DNA of 24,128 nucleotides from Ruminococcus sp. CAG:403 (GCA_000437255.1 FR899086.1:78570-102697); one strand, 5' to 3'; numbered from the stretch's first letter, positions 7,647-16,442 are shown. A program made the numbers and translations. The notes: generated from the letters alone by a model not told the origin.

Positions 7647-7701
7647 GGTTGATGGAATGCAGAATGTGGGATGCGCAGGCATCCTGGAATGGAGTGTGGC
7701 T

Positions 7702-10062
7702 ATGACAAGGGAAGAACAAATTCAGTTAAAGCGTGCGGCGCTTTCCAAATATTATGGGCACTTAAACGAACCGCAGCGGCAGGCTGTTTTTACGGTAAAC
7801 GGTCCGGTTTTGGTGCTGGCAGGTGCCGGAAGCGGAAAGACAACGGCGATTATTCATCGAATCATGAATATGGTAAACTTTGGGGATGCCTACGAAGCGG
7901 CAGATGCAACACTGACGGAGCAGGAAGCGGTATTGCTGCAAGCTTATGTAGATGGAACAGAGAAATTGGATCTGGATACCATGCGGGAGTTGTTAGCAGT
8001 TGCTCCCATTCGCCCCTGGAACATTCTGGCGATTACATTCACCAATAAAGCTGCTGGAGAGATGCGGGAGCGCCTGCTTCAATCCATCGGAGAAGAACAA
8101 GCACAGAATGTAACAATGGCAACGTTCCACTCTGCCTGCGTGCGGATGCTGCGCCGCAGCATTCATTTGTTGGGCTATGAGCGGGATTTTACCATTTATG
8201 ATTCCGATGACAGCAAGCGTCTGATGAAAGCCTGCATTGCAGACGCTGATTTGAGTGAACAGAAGTTTCCGCCGAAAGCAATTCTAACAGAAATCAGTTT
8301 TGCAAAGGATAACTTGCAGACACCGGAAGATCTAAAAGAGGATGCCGGAGGGGATTACCGGAAACTGATGATCAGTAAGCTGTATCAGGCTTATCAAACA
8401 CGACTGCGTAATTCCAATGCGCTGGATTTTGATGATTTGATTACCTGTACGGTGCAAATGCTGCGGGAAAATCCAGAGGAACTGGCTTATTATCAGAACA
8501 AATATCGTTACCTTTTGGTGGATGAGTATCAGGATACCAACCATGCACAGTTTGAACTGCTGCGGCTGTTGTCAGCTGGGCACCAAAATTTATGTGTAGT
8601 AGGAGATGACGACCAGAGCATTTACCGGTTTCGTGGTGCAACCATTGAGAATATTTTGGGCTTTGAATCACAGTTCCCATCCTGTAAAGTCATTCGATTG
8701 GAGCAAAATTATCGTTCCACGCAGACCATTTTGGATGCAGCAAATGGGGTTATTTCTAATAATGAAGGAAGAAAAGAAAAACATCTTTGGACAGATAGCG
8801 GAAAAGGCGCACCGATTATCTGTTATCGGGCGGCCAATGAAGCCGATGAGTCAGATTTCATTGTGAAACAAATTGAAGCAGATCTGGAACAGGGCGGCAG
8901 CTATCAGAATCATGCGGTTTTGTATCGCATGAATGCGCAGTCCAACAGTTTGGAACGTGCTTTTGTAAAGCATGGTATTCCTTACCGGATCTATGGCGGA
9001 ACACGCTTCTATGACCGAAAAGAAATCAAGGATATGACAGCTTATATGAGCGTCATCAACAATCCGTACGATATGCTGCGTTTGAAGCGAATCATCAACG
9101 AGCCGAAACGTGGAATTGGAGAAGCAACGGTTTCTCTAATAGAAGATATTGTACGAGATTTGCACTTGTCCCCAATTGAAGTGCTTTGCAATGCTTCCGA
9201 CTATCCGGTTCTTGCCAAACGAGCAGCAGCCTTGAAGAAGGTGGGAGACCTATTCTGTCGCTTGACGGAACAGGCAGAACAACTGCCGATGGAAGAATTC
9301 CTGGATTGTTTGCTGGAAGAAAGTGGTTATCAAGCTGCTATGCAGGCATTGGGAGAAGAGGGCATAACCCGTTTGGAAAATATTGCAGAATTAAAGTCCT
9401 CTATGATTCAATATGAAAAAGAAGCGGAAGAAGCTTCTCTGCGGGGATTCCTGGAGGAAATTGCATTGTATACCGATGTGGATCAATACGAACCGCAGCA
9501 GGATGTGGTTTCTTTGATGACCATTCATGCAGCAAAGGGACTGGAGTTTTCTTCTGTTTATCTGGTTGGCATGGAAGATGGACTTTTCCCCAATGCACGC
9601 TGTATGGATTCTCAGACCGAAATGGAAGAAGAACGCCGTTTGGCATATGTTGCGATTACCCGTGCCAAGAAGCAGTTGTTTATCAGCAATACAGCTTCTC
9701 GGATGCTGTTTGGTACTTGCATGCATAACTTGCCCTCTCGTTTTCTGCGGGAGATTGATCCGGATTTGCTGCAAAAAGTAAAGAGTACACTTTTGGTTTC
9801 TCAAAAAATAAGCAGTCAAAATGAGATTCGAACCGTTCAATCAATGTCGCTGCAACAGCAGTTGGCAGCACAGCGGAAAAAGCCGACCGCTGCTGCAAAA
9901 GTTGCTTATGCGACAGGAGAACGGGTACTGCATCCGTCATTTGGAGAGGGAACCATTCTATCCATCAAGCAAATGGCAAATGATGCAATGCTGGAGATTG
10001 GTTTCGACAAAGTCGGAACGAAAAAGATTATGGCAAATTATGCCAAAATGAAAAAAATATAG
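7702..10062 (+). CDS. pcrA: ATP-dependent DNA helicase PcrA/UvrD
   Basis: PcrA is the 3'-5' superfamily 1 helicase of Firmicutes, acting in nucleotide excision repair, plasmid replication and removal of stalled RNA polymerase. The ATG at 7702 follows GGAG by 7-8 bases, and earlier in-frame ATGs lie at or beside the transcription start. The 786-residue protein carries LNEPQRQAV (Q motif), AGAGSGKT (Walker A, 40-47), ITFTNKAAGEM, LLVDEYQDTN, VVGDDDQSIYRFRGA, LEQNYRST, TIHAAKGLEF and EERRLAYVAITRAKK. A C-terminal GERVLHPSFGEGTI segment is the Tudor-like RNA-polymerase-binding domain. Between HRI and PWNILAITFTNKAA it has about 50 residues, where I recall about 10 in Bacillus PcrA. A hydrolase gene follows after 37 bases. 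Confidence 0.97.
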   Translation: MTREEQIQLKRAALSKYYGHLNEPQRQAVFTVNGPVLVLAGAGSGKTTAIIHRIMNMVNFGDAYEAADATLTEQEAVLLQAYVDGTEKLDLDTMRELLAVAPIRPWNILAITFTNKAAGEMRERLLQSIGEEQAQNVTMATFHSACVRMLRRSIHLLGYERDFTIYDSDDSKRLMKACIADADLSEQKFPPKAILTEISFAKDNLQTPEDLKEDAGGDYRKLMISKLYQAYQTRLRNSNALDFDDLITCTVQMLRENPEELAYYQNKYRYLLVDEYQDTNHAQFELLRLLSAGHQNLCVVGDDDQSIYRFRGATIENILGFESQFPSCKVIRLEQNYRSTQTILDAANGVISNNEGRKEKHLWTDSGKGAPIICYRAANEADESDFIVKQIEADLEQGGSYQNHAVLYRMNAQSNSLERAFVKHGIPYRIYGGTRFYDRKEIKDMTAYMSVINNPYDMLRLKRIINEPKRGIGEATVSLIEDIVRDLHLSPIEVLCNASDYPVLAKRAAALKKVGDLFCRLTEQAEQLPMEEFLDCLLEESGYQAAMQALGEEGITRLENIAELKSSMIQYEKEAEEASLRGFLEEIALYTDVDQYEPQQDVVSLMTIHAAKGLEFSSVYLVGMEDGLFPNARCMDSQTEMEEERRLAYVAITRAKKQLFISNTASRMLFGTCMHNLPSRFLREIDPDLLQKVKSTLLVSQKISSQNEIRTVQSMSLQQQLAAQRKKPTAAAKVAYATGERVLHPSFGEGTILSIKQMANDAMLEIGFDKVGTKKIMANYAKMKKI

Positions 10063-10099
10063 GTTCTTATACAAACTCAAGTAGAAAGCTGGCAAAAAT

Positions 10100-10903
10100 A
10101 TGGTTGAAGGATATTCTATTATCGATGCACACGCACACATTTTCCCGGATAAAATTGCAGAAAAAGCGACCACCGGGATTTCAAAGTTTTATGGCCTTCC
10201 GATGTATCATCAGACAGGAAGCGTAAAGGAGCTGCTGCAAAGCGGAAAGGAAGACGGTGTAGACGGCTTTTTGGTTTGCTCTGTGGCGACAAAGGCAGAA
10301 CAGGTTGCTTCCATCAATCAATTCCTTTCAAAAACTTGTGCGGAGCATTCCAACTGCATTGCATTTGGGGCCTTGTTTCCTACTTCTGATACGGTAGAGC
10401 AGGATTTGGAAACCATTCAAAAAGACCATATGCACGGCATCAAACTGCATCCGGATTTTCAGAATTTTGATATTGATGATCCGGCTATTTATCCGGTTTA
10501 TGATATGATACAAAGCACTGGATTGCCGATTTTGATGCACATGGGAGATCCTCGCACCACTCGTTCACATCCTCGCCGCCTTGCCAATGTTCTGAAGGAA
10601 TTCCCGCATTTGCGAGTCATTGCAGCACATTTGGGCGGTTATGAACGTTGGGATGCAGCGCTGGAATATTTACAACCCAGTGATCGGCTTCGTTTTGATA
10701 CCAGCAGCAGCTCTGCATTTTTACCGCCGGAAAAATTTATGGAACACTTCCGCCGGTTTGGAACAGACCACTACTTTTTTGGAGTAGACTTCCCCATGTG
10801 GAGCCATAAAAATGAGATTCATTTTATTATGAATTTGAACCTCTCCAGTTTGAAAAAAAAAGCAATTTTTAGTGAAAACTTTAAAAACTGGCTCGGGCTT
10901 TGA
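10100..10903 (+). CDS. TatD-/amidohydrolase_2-like metal-dependent hydrolase
   Basis: This 267-residue protein is an amidohydrolase-superfamily TIM barrel. It has the metal motif DAHAHIF (D9, H11, H13), a second-strand LHPDFQNFDIDD, LMHMGDP, IAAHLGGYERW and FGVDFPMW near the C terminus holding the late conserved Asp. Such proteins hydrolyse or decarboxylate small substrates, and the sequence does not reveal which. The ATG at 10100 lacks a good ribosome site (GAAAGC about 15 bases upstream), so translation may be weak or coupled to pcrA. The only context is likely cotranscription with pcrA, and a terminator follows at once. Superfamily is secure, specific function unknown. Confidence 0.85.
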   Translation: MVEGYSIIDAHAHIFPDKIAEKATTGISKFYGLPMYHQTGSVKELLQSGKEDGVDGFLVCSVATKAEQVASINQFLSKTCAEHSNCIAFGALFPTSDTVEQDLETIQKDHMHGIKLHPDFQNFDIDDPAIYPVYDMIQSTGLPILMHMGDPRTTRSHPRRLANVLKEFPHLRVIAAHLGGYERWDAALEYLQPSDRLRFDTSSSSAFLPPEKFMEHFRRFGTDHYFFGVDFPMWSHKNEIHFIMNLNLSSLKKKAIFSENFKNWLGL

Positions 10904-10912
10904 AAAAAGCAA

Positions 10913-10961
10913 CGCATTTTTTGACCATAATAAATAATTTACAAAAAATGCGCTTTTCATT
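10913..10961 (+). terminator. Rho-independent terminator after the hydrolase gene
   Basis: CGCATTTTTTG (10913-10923) and CAAAAAATGCG (10942-10952) form a perfect 11-bp stem with an 18-base AT-rich loop, followed by CTTTTCATTTTT. Its tail overlaps the -35 region of the pyk promoter. Confidence 0.75.
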
Positions 10962-10982
10962 TTTCGAAAAATATGGTATACT
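10954..10982 (+). promoter_or_regulatory. Promoter of pyk
   Basis: TTTTCA (10954-10959), a 17-base spacer and TATACT (10977-10982) are seen. The -35 box lies in the U tract of the preceding terminator, a compact terminator-promoter arrangement. Confidence 0.6.
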
Positions 10983-11028
10983 GGTACCTGGAAAGTTTTA
11001 TGCAAATTGAGAAAGAGGATTGGATAGT

Positions 11029-12450
11029 ATGAGAAAGACAAAAATTGTTTGTACAATTGGACCAGCTACAGATGATGATGCCATTATGAGACAAATCATG
11101 CAGGCTGGCATGAATGTGGCACGGTTTAACTTTTCCCATGGCGATTATGAAATGCATAAAAAACGCTTTGAGCAGGTTGTCCGCATTCGAGAAGAATTGG
11201 ATCTTCCAATTGCGACATTGATGGATACAAGAGGACCGGAAATTCGTTTGGGTCGTTTTGTTGATGATAAGCCAGTTACCATTCACTCTGGAGATACCTA
11301 CACCCTTACCACAAAAGATGTTCTGTGTACCAATGAAATCGGCAGCATTTCGTTTAAGAATTTGCCGCACGATGTAAAAACGGGCACTCACATTTTGATC
11401 AATGACGGTGTCATTGAAATGGAAGTAACAAAAGTTACGACCACAGACATTGTCTGCAAGATTATTCACGGCGGTGTGCTTTCTAACAACAAGGGAATTA
11501 ATGTTCCAGGCGTACAGCTTTCGATGCCGTATCTCAGTGAGAGCGACCGAAACGACTTGGAATTTGGCGCAAAAATGGGCTATGATTTTATTGCAGCAAG
11601 TTTCGTGCGGACGGCTGCTGATATTGATTATCTGAGAAAGTATATTCAAAGCCTTGGCTGGTTTGATGTTCGGATTATTGCAAAGATTGAGAATCTGGAA
11701 GGTGTGCGCAACATCGATGAGATTTTGCAAACTTCAGATGGCATCATGGTTGCACGTGGTGACTTGGGTGTTGAGATTCCGTTCGAGCAGATTCCGGCTG
11801 TACAGAAGGATTTGATTCGAAAGGGGTATCAGGCAGGAAAGCAAGTGATTACAGCCACTCAGATGCTGGAATCCATGATTACCAATCCGAGACCGACACG
11901 AGCAGAGATCACAGACGTTGCCAATGCGATTTATGATGGTACCAGTGCCATTATGCTGTCCGGTGAAACCGCAGCTGGTGCGTATCCGGTTGAAGTAGTT
12001 CGTACCATGGATTTGATTGCGAAGACAACAGAAGACAACATTGATTATAAGGAAATGCATGCGACCTGTAAGGCAAGGGGGATGCATGATATTGCCAATG
12101 CAATTGCACACGCAACGGTAACTACAGCACATGACCTGAATGCAAGAGCAATTTTGACGGTTACGATGACAGGTGTCACCGCACGGGAGATTTCAAAATA
12201 TCGTCCATATTGTCCGATTGTAAGCTGCACAGTCAGTGAAAAGGTACGCCGTCAGATGAATTTGAGTTGGGGCGTTTATCCGCTGCTGATTGATGAAATG
12301 AGCAATACCGAAGAACTGTTTGAAGCTTCCACCAATGCAGCACGGTGTGCCAATTTGGTACAGAAAGATGATATTGTAGTCATTACAGCTGGTGTTCCGG
12401 TTGGACAGCCGAATACCACCAACTTGATGAAAGTGGACAAGATTTCTTAA
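11029..12450 (+). CDS. pyk: Pyruvate kinase
   Basis: Pyruvate kinase converts phosphoenolpyruvate and ADP to pyruvate and ATP, the last step of glycolysis. The ATG at 11029 has GAAAGAGGA about 9 bases upstream, and an in-frame TTG at 11020 lies too close to that site. The protein has 473 residues. Landmarks are RKTKIVCTIGPA at the N terminus, ARFNFSHGDY, MDTRGPEIR, IIAKIENLEGVRN (K219 catalytic, E221 metal), ARGDLGVEI with D245, TQMLESM and MLSGETAAGAYP. The C-terminal allosteric domain is present, but the extra PEP-utiliser-like domain of Bacillus pyruvate kinases is absent. It appears monocistronic, with a promoter upstream and a strong terminator downstream. Confidence 0.97.
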   Translation: MRKTKIVCTIGPATDDDAIMRQIMQAGMNVARFNFSHGDYEMHKKRFEQVVRIREELDLPIATLMDTRGPEIRLGRFVDDKPVTIHSGDTYTLTTKDVLCTNEIGSISFKNLPHDVKTGTHILINDGVIEMEVTKVTTTDIVCKIIHGGVLSNNKGINVPGVQLSMPYLSESDRNDLEFGAKMGYDFIAASFVRTAADIDYLRKYIQSLGWFDVRIIAKIENLEGVRNIDEILQTSDGIMVARGDLGVEIPFEQIPAVQKDLIRKGYQAGKQVITATQMLESMITNPRPTRAEITDVANAIYDGTSAIMLSGETAAGAYPVEVVRTMDLIAKTTEDNIDYKEMHATCKARGMHDIANAIAHATVTTAHDLNARAILTVTMTGVTAREISKYRPYCPIVSCTVSEKVRRQMNLSWGVYPLLIDEMSNTEELFEASTNAARCANLVQKDDIVVITAGVPVGQPNTTNLMKVDKIS

Positions 12451-12514
12451 AGCATGTTTTTAGGAACATGTTCTAATTGCAACAGAATGGAAAAAGTCAT
12501 TTTCAGAAAAACGA

Positions 12515-12547
12515 GAACCTCTGCAAAAATTTGCAGAGGTTCTTTTT
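12515..12547 (+). terminator. Rho-independent terminator of pyk
   Basis: GAACCTCTGCAAA (12515-12527) pairs perfectly with TTTGCAGAGGTTC (12530-12542) and is followed by TTTTTG. A smaller stem, CATGTT/AACATG, lies directly after the pyk stop at 12453-12470. Confidence 0.92.
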
Positions 12548-12557
12548 GTTACATCCC

Positions 12558-12586
12558 TTGACAGATTTTTTACAGTGTGCTATAAT
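12558..12586 (+). promoter_or_regulatory. Perfect-consensus extended -10 promoter of the PIG-L/YfhO genes
   Basis: TTGACA (12558-12563), exactly 17 bases, then TATAAT (12581-12586) preceded by the extended TGC (12578-12580). Every recognised element is ideal, so unrepressed transcription should be strong. A palindrome spans the expected start point near 12593. Confidence 0.92.
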
Positions 12587-12611
12587 AGTGTTGCACTACT
12601 GGTGCAACACT
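12587..12611. repeat. Operator-like inverted repeat at the PIG-L transcription start
   Basis: AGTGTTGCAC (12587-12596) and GTGCAACACT (12602-12611) are perfect 10-bp inverted copies with a 5-base spacer. They begin one base after the -10 box and cover roughly -6 to +19. A repressor site is the likeliest reading. A hairpin at the very 5' end of the mRNA, stabilising it, is the alternative. Confidence 0.7.
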
Positions 12612-12638
12612 TGGAGTTGGGAAGGAATTACACATATT

Positions 12639-13355
12639 ATGAAGAATGTCAAGAAAAAATTGATACAAGGACTGTGTATTGTTCTTGCAATTGTTTTGGT
12701 TTTATTGTCTCTCTCTTGGATCAATGCATATCGTGCCCATCATGTCGATCCAATTGCGCAGTCTGTTTTGGATCAGATTGATTTGGAGCAGGCAAAAAAA
12801 TTAATGATCGTGGCACATCCAGATGATGAAACACTTTGGGGGGGAGGACACCTGTCAGAAGGCGATTATCTGGTTGTTTGCATTACGCATGGTTCGGATA
12901 AAACTCGTTCTGCTGAGTTCTATTCTGTAATGGAAGCATCCGGAAATCAGGGGATCATGCTTTCCTATCCGGATAAGGTAAATGGAAAGCGGGATGACTG
13001 GGAAGCTGTACAAGACGGCATTTCCGCTGATTTAGAGAAAGTGATAGAACTGAAAACATGGGACTTGATTGTTACCCATAATGAAGCAGGGGAGTACGGA
13101 CACATCCATCACAAAAAGACCAATCAAATTGTGACACAGTACTATCAGCAGGCAGACTGCACCATTCCATTGTATACCTTTGGAACCTATCATCGAAAAG
13201 CGGCGCTGCCGGATTATGAGCAAGATATGACTCGGATTCCAGACGATCAATTACAGAAGAAAGAAGAATTGCTGTCTTTGTACCATTCCCAGGAAAGAAC
13301 CATTGAAAACTTATCGCATATGAATCCCTACGAAGAATGGACGCTGGTTTCATAA
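12639..13355 (+). CDS. Membrane-anchored PIG-L family deacetylase (LmbE-like)
   Basis: PIG-L/LmbE enzymes are zinc-dependent N-deacetylases, typically acting on GlcNAc-containing glycolipids or glycosides. The ATG at 12639 starts MKNVKKK, followed by one hydrophobic helix (about 9-28). The basic N terminus predicts that the catalytic domain faces outside, whereas most bacterial members are cytoplasmic. The 238-residue protein shows AHPDDETLWGGG at 59-70 (His60, Asp62/Asp63 metal and catalytic site) and THNEAGEYGHIHH at 146-158 with further zinc ligands. The ribosome site (AAGGA, about 12 bases upstream) is distant. It is 55 bases upstream of the YfhO-family gene and probably cotranscribed. 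The substrate is unknown; a cell-wall or lipid-linked glycopolymer is my inference. Confidence 0.87.
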   Translation: MKNVKKKLIQGLCIVLAIVLVLLSLSWINAYRAHHVDPIAQSVLDQIDLEQAKKLMIVAHPDDETLWGGGHLSEGDYLVVCITHGSDKTRSAEFYSVMEASGNQGIMLSYPDKVNGKRDDWEAVQDGISADLEKVIELKTWDLIVTHNEAGEYGHIHHKKTNQIVTQYYQQADCTIPLYTFGTYHRKAALPDYEQDMTRIPDDQLQKKEELLSLYHSQERTIENLSHMNPYEEWTLVS

Positions 13356-13410
13356 CTGGTATTGCAAGCAACAAACAGACAAAATTTGAAACAGATTGGA
13401 ATTATTACAT

Positions 13411-16104
13411 ATGCAGAAAAAGAGAGCGGATCAAAAAGCCTGCCAGTGGAAATGGGATGGGTTGTGCTGTGGCAGTTTAATTGGCGTTTTTGTGGTGATT
13501 TTTGTGCTGATTCGAGTGCTGCATCCCGGCACCGTATATGGATCAAGCGGGGACTGGCTCAATCAGCATTTTGCAATTCCGGATTATTTCCGAATGCAGT
13601 TTTATGAAACTGGCAATTTATTTCCAAACTTTGCTGGTCAAATCGGGGGCGGGCAGAATATCTATTATTTTGCCTATTATGGATTGCTCAGTCCGATTAT
13701 TTTATGTTCTTATTTGCTTCCGTGGGTACCGATGATTACCTATTTGCAATGGGTCAGCATTCTATCGGTGTTGAGTGCTACCATACTCTGCTACTTTTTT
13801 ATGAAAAAGTGGTATTCGGTTCCATTTTCTTTCTTGCTGGCCTTGTTGTTTTTGCTGGCAGCCCCCATTATTTTTCATAGCCACCACCATATTATGTTTA
13901 TCAATTATTTCCCATTTTTGTTTTGGGCGCTCTTTTCGGTTCATCGCTGTATCCAAAAGGGGAGCAGTATCCAGCTGGTCGTAGCTGCCTGCTGTATTTT
14001 ACTATGCAGTTTTTATTTTAGCATTGGTGCTTTTTTGGCCATTTGGGTCTATGGAATGTATGTTGTATGTACGCAGAAAAAAGAACTTGCAATGCCGCAT
14101 GTCTACTGGAGAATGAGTTTGCGCATTGGCATTCATCTTCTTTTGGCTGTTCTTCTGGCAGGTGTTTTGCTTCTGCCAACTGCGGCAACGTTGCTGCACG
14201 GAAGAGATGCAACACATGCTGCTGTGGATTGGTTTACGCTACTGTTTCCGATTCCGAATGTACATTATTTCGTGTATTCTCCTTTTTCGATTGGCGGTAC
14301 ATTTTTTTCGGTTTTCTCCATTTTTATTTTACTGGATGCCAAACGGCATGAGATTCGATTTCTATCGATCACCTTTTTAATTTTGCTTTGTGTGCCGTTT
14401 GTGCTGTATCTTATGAATGGAACCATGTATTTGGATGCAAAAGCGTATATCCCATTTTTGCCGTTGGTTCTGCTGCTGATGGGAGCTGTTTTGCGTGCTA
14501 TTTTGCAGGGAGAGGTTTCAAAACGGCGGTGTTTGGTGTGCGTGCTTTTGTTGATTGGAATTGGTGTGTTTTATAATAAGAGGACGAATGCAGACTTTTC
14601 CAATTCTGCTCAAATCGGCTTCCTGATTGATGGAGCGGTTTGTCTCATTGCATTTTTGCTGTTCTTTAGATGGAAAAAAAGTGCTTTGTTGATGGTGCCA
14701 TTGGTTGTGCTTTCTGGATTAGACTGCGTTGGAATCAATTTGAAAGAGACATATGCCCTAAAGTCTGATTTGGATATGATTTATAGTGCAGATCGTTTGC
14801 AGCTTATTACAGAGACATTGGAAGAAGATCCGGCATTTTATCGATTTGCAAATGAGGCCAATGCAGGATTGACAGTCAATCAAGTTTACCAGCCGGAATA
14901 TTATCAGAGCACCATTTATTCTTCGGTTCATAATACACGCTTATCTTCGTTTTATTTTGATGAGATTTACAATGAAAATGGTATTCGAAATGCAACTATG
15001 AATACACAGTCCAAAAATGTATTTTGCCAGATGTTGATGGGCTGCAAGTATTTAATCAGCATCGAGCCCATTGAACGTGCTGGTTATACACTCGTAAAGC
15101 ATTATGGTTCCTATTTTCTCTATCGATTGGAAGAAACCTTTCCGGTTGCCTATGCCTCTAGTCAGGTACTCGCAGAATCCGATTTTCAGTCTCTGGTGTA
15201 TCCATATAAGGCAGAGGCAATTTTGAATCACATTATTGTTCCGAATGAATACGCCTCGAAAGCGTGTGATCGCTCCAAAGAGAATGCTTCCATTGCATCG
15301 TATGACTTGCAATTGGATGATGCCCTGCTAAAAAATGAAGCGATTCGTCCAGTTGGGGCATCTGCTTATCGGGTGCATAGTACAAAAGATTTTACGGTTC
15401 ATATTCCATTGGAACAGCCCATTACGGATCAAGCCTTGCTGCTTCGTTTTCCAGTAAAAAATGAATATACTGGAAAAGCGGTAGGCATAAAAGGTGATGT
15501 TGTCATTACCATCAATGGAATCCGCAATAAGCTGACCAATCCAAATTGGAAGTATCAGAATCATAATAATATTTTTGAATATACCTTAACTTCTAAGGAG
15601 CCCATTACAGAATTGGAAATCACCTTTTCAAAGGGCGATTATCAGATTGGTGAGCCAAATTGTTATACCTTGGAAGCATCCACTGTGACGGATGCTGTTC
15701 AGCAGGTAGATGCGTTGCAAATCGACCGCAAAACAGCAGCGGAAGAAAATACACTGACAGGTACCATCCAGGTACAGAAGGATGGCTGGTTTACTGCTTC
15801 CATTCCCTATGATGAAGGGTTTCAAATTGAAGTAGATGGCGTTCAGACTGCCTATGAACGTACCAATGTTTCCTTTATCGGATTCCCAATTTCTGCCGGG
15901 GAGCACACCGTTACCATTACCTATCATGCGCCTTGGTTCCGGGCAGGTGTTTGCTGTTCCTTGCTTGGTATTTTGATGAGTATTGGATACTTCTTTATTC
16001 AGAAGATGCGTTACAAAAAGCATATACATATGGAGACACCTCCAATCCTGGAAGAAGTACCAGAAGCAATTCCGCAAAAAGAAACAGTTTCTGTTGCCGA
16101 ATAA
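13411..16104 (+). CDS. YfhO-family polytopic membrane protein
   Basis: This 897-residue protein has an N-terminal membrane half of about a dozen helices and a large extracytoplasmic beta-rich C-terminal part. It ends in one last helix (AGVCCSLLGILMSIGYFF) and a charged cytoplasmic tail. The pattern GSSGDWLNQHFAIPDYFR and GGGQNIYYFAYYGLLSP early, followed by many helices, is typical of YfhO (GT-C-fold-like) proteins. Bacillus YfhO is implicated in glycosylating lipoteichoic acid with a polyprenyl-phosphate sugar. The ATG at 13411 has only a weak upstream GGA; an in-frame TTG lies at 13396. With the preceding PIG-L deacetylase it suggests surface glycan modification, but the glycan is unknown. 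A strong terminator follows. Confidence 0.85.
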   Translation: MQKKRADQKACQWKWDGLCCGSLIGVFVVIFVLIRVLHPGTVYGSSGDWLNQHFAIPDYFRMQFYETGNLFPNFAGQIGGGQNIYYFAYYGLLSPIILCSYLLPWVPMITYLQWVSILSVLSATILCYFFMKKWYSVPFSFLLALLFLLAAPIIFHSHHHIMFINYFPFLFWALFSVHRCIQKGSSIQLVVAACCILLCSFYFSIGAFLAIWVYGMYVVCTQKKELAMPHVYWRMSLRIGIHLLLAVLLAGVLLLPTAATLLHGRDATHAAVDWFTLLFPIPNVHYFVYSPFSIGGTFFSVFSIFILLDAKRHEIRFLSITFLILLCVPFVLYLMNGTMYLDAKAYIPFLPLVLLLMGAVLRAILQGEVSKRRCLVCVLLLIGIGVFYNKRTNADFSNSAQIGFLIDGAVCLIAFLLFFRWKKSALLMVPLVVLSGLDCVGINLKETYALKSDLDMIYSADRLQLITETLEEDPAFYRFANEANAGLTVNQVYQPEYYQSTIYSSVHNTRLSSFYFDEIYNENGIRNATMNTQSKNVFCQMLMGCKYLISIEPIERAGYTLVKHYGSYFLYRLEETFPVAYASSQVLAESDFQSLVYPYKAEAILNHIIVPNEYASKACDRSKENASIASYDLQLDDALLKNEAIRPVGASAYRVHSTKDFTVHIPLEQPITDQALLLRFPVKNEYTGKAVGIKGDVVITINGIRNKLTNPNWKYQNHNNIFEYTLTSKEPITELEITFSKGDYQIGEPNCYTLEASTVTDAVQQVDALQIDRKTAAEENTLTGTIQVQKDGWFTASIPYDEGFQIEVDGVQTAYERTNVSFIGFPISAGEHTVTITYHAPWFRAGVCCSLLGILMSIGYFFIQKMRYKKHIHMETPPILEEVPEAIPQKETVSVAE

Positions 16105-16108
16105 AAAG

Positions 16109-16152
16109 AAAAGCTGCACCATTCTTCTGCAAAAAGATGGTGCAGCTTTTTT
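16109..16152 (+). terminator. Rho-independent terminator of the PIG-L/YfhO operon
   Basis: AAAAGCTGCACCAT (16109-16122) pairs with ATGGTGCAGCTTTT (16137-16150), a perfect 14-bp stem ending in a run of six T. Confidence 0.93.
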
Positions 16153-16171
16153 CCGTTGGAACAAATAAAAC

Positions 16172-16206
16172 AAAAAACGCTGTATCAAACATGATACAGC
16201 GTTTTG
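16172..16206 (-). terminator. Rho-independent terminator of tRNA-Asn
   Basis: On the minus strand AAAACGCTGTATC and GATACAGCGTTTT (16193-16205 with 16174-16186) form a 13-bp stem followed by T residues, directly after the tRNA 3' end. It sits back to back with the YfhO terminator. Confidence 0.88.
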
Positions 16207-16208
16207 AT

Positions 16209-16284
16209 TGGCTCCCCAAGTTGGACTCGAACCAACGACCCTGCGGTTAACAGCCGCATGCTCTACCGACTGAGCTATTGAGGA
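16209..16284 (-). tRNA. tRNA-Asn (anticodon GTT)
   Basis: This 76-base tRNA has all four arms. The acceptor stem is TCCTCAA/TTGGGGA with one G-T pair. The D arm contains AGCTCAGTCGGTAGAGC. The anticodon stem TGCGG/CCGCA carries loop CTGTTAA, with GTT at 16251-16249. The T arm has GGTTCGAGTCC, and CCA is encoded. It stands alone with its own promoter and terminator. GTT is one of the anticodons modified by the queuosine enzymes QueA and Tgt. Confidence 0.97.
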
Positions 16285-16303
16285 ATCTTGTACTCTACTG
16301 TTT

Positions 16304-16332
16304 AGTATATCCCGTTTTTTTCTGTTTGTCAA
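16304..16332 (-). promoter_or_regulatory. Promoter of tRNA-Asn
   Basis: On the minus strand perfect TTGACA (16332-16327), a 17-base spacer and TATACT (16309-16304) lie 20 bases before the mature 5' end. Confidence 0.88.
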
Positions 16333-16377
16333 TGAATATTTTGTAAACAATAAAGGACGAGCCATTTTGCATAAACA

Positions 16378-16406
16378 TTGACAAATGCAGATTCTTTTGT
16401 TAAAAT
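16378..16406 (+). promoter_or_regulatory. Promoter of the Mbeg1-like hydrolase gene
   Basis: TTGACA (16378-16383), 17 bases, then TAAAAT (16401-16406). Confidence 0.82.
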
Positions 16407-16442
16407 GGGAAAAAGCATCGAAATGAAAGGAGCGTATATGGC

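Noticed and set aside
12464..12473. GAACATGTTC as a possible SOS (LexA) box after pyk
   Set aside because: The half-sites are separated by 2 bases rather than the 4 of the Firmicute box, it lies downstream of a gene, and it fits a small hairpin with CATGTT better.
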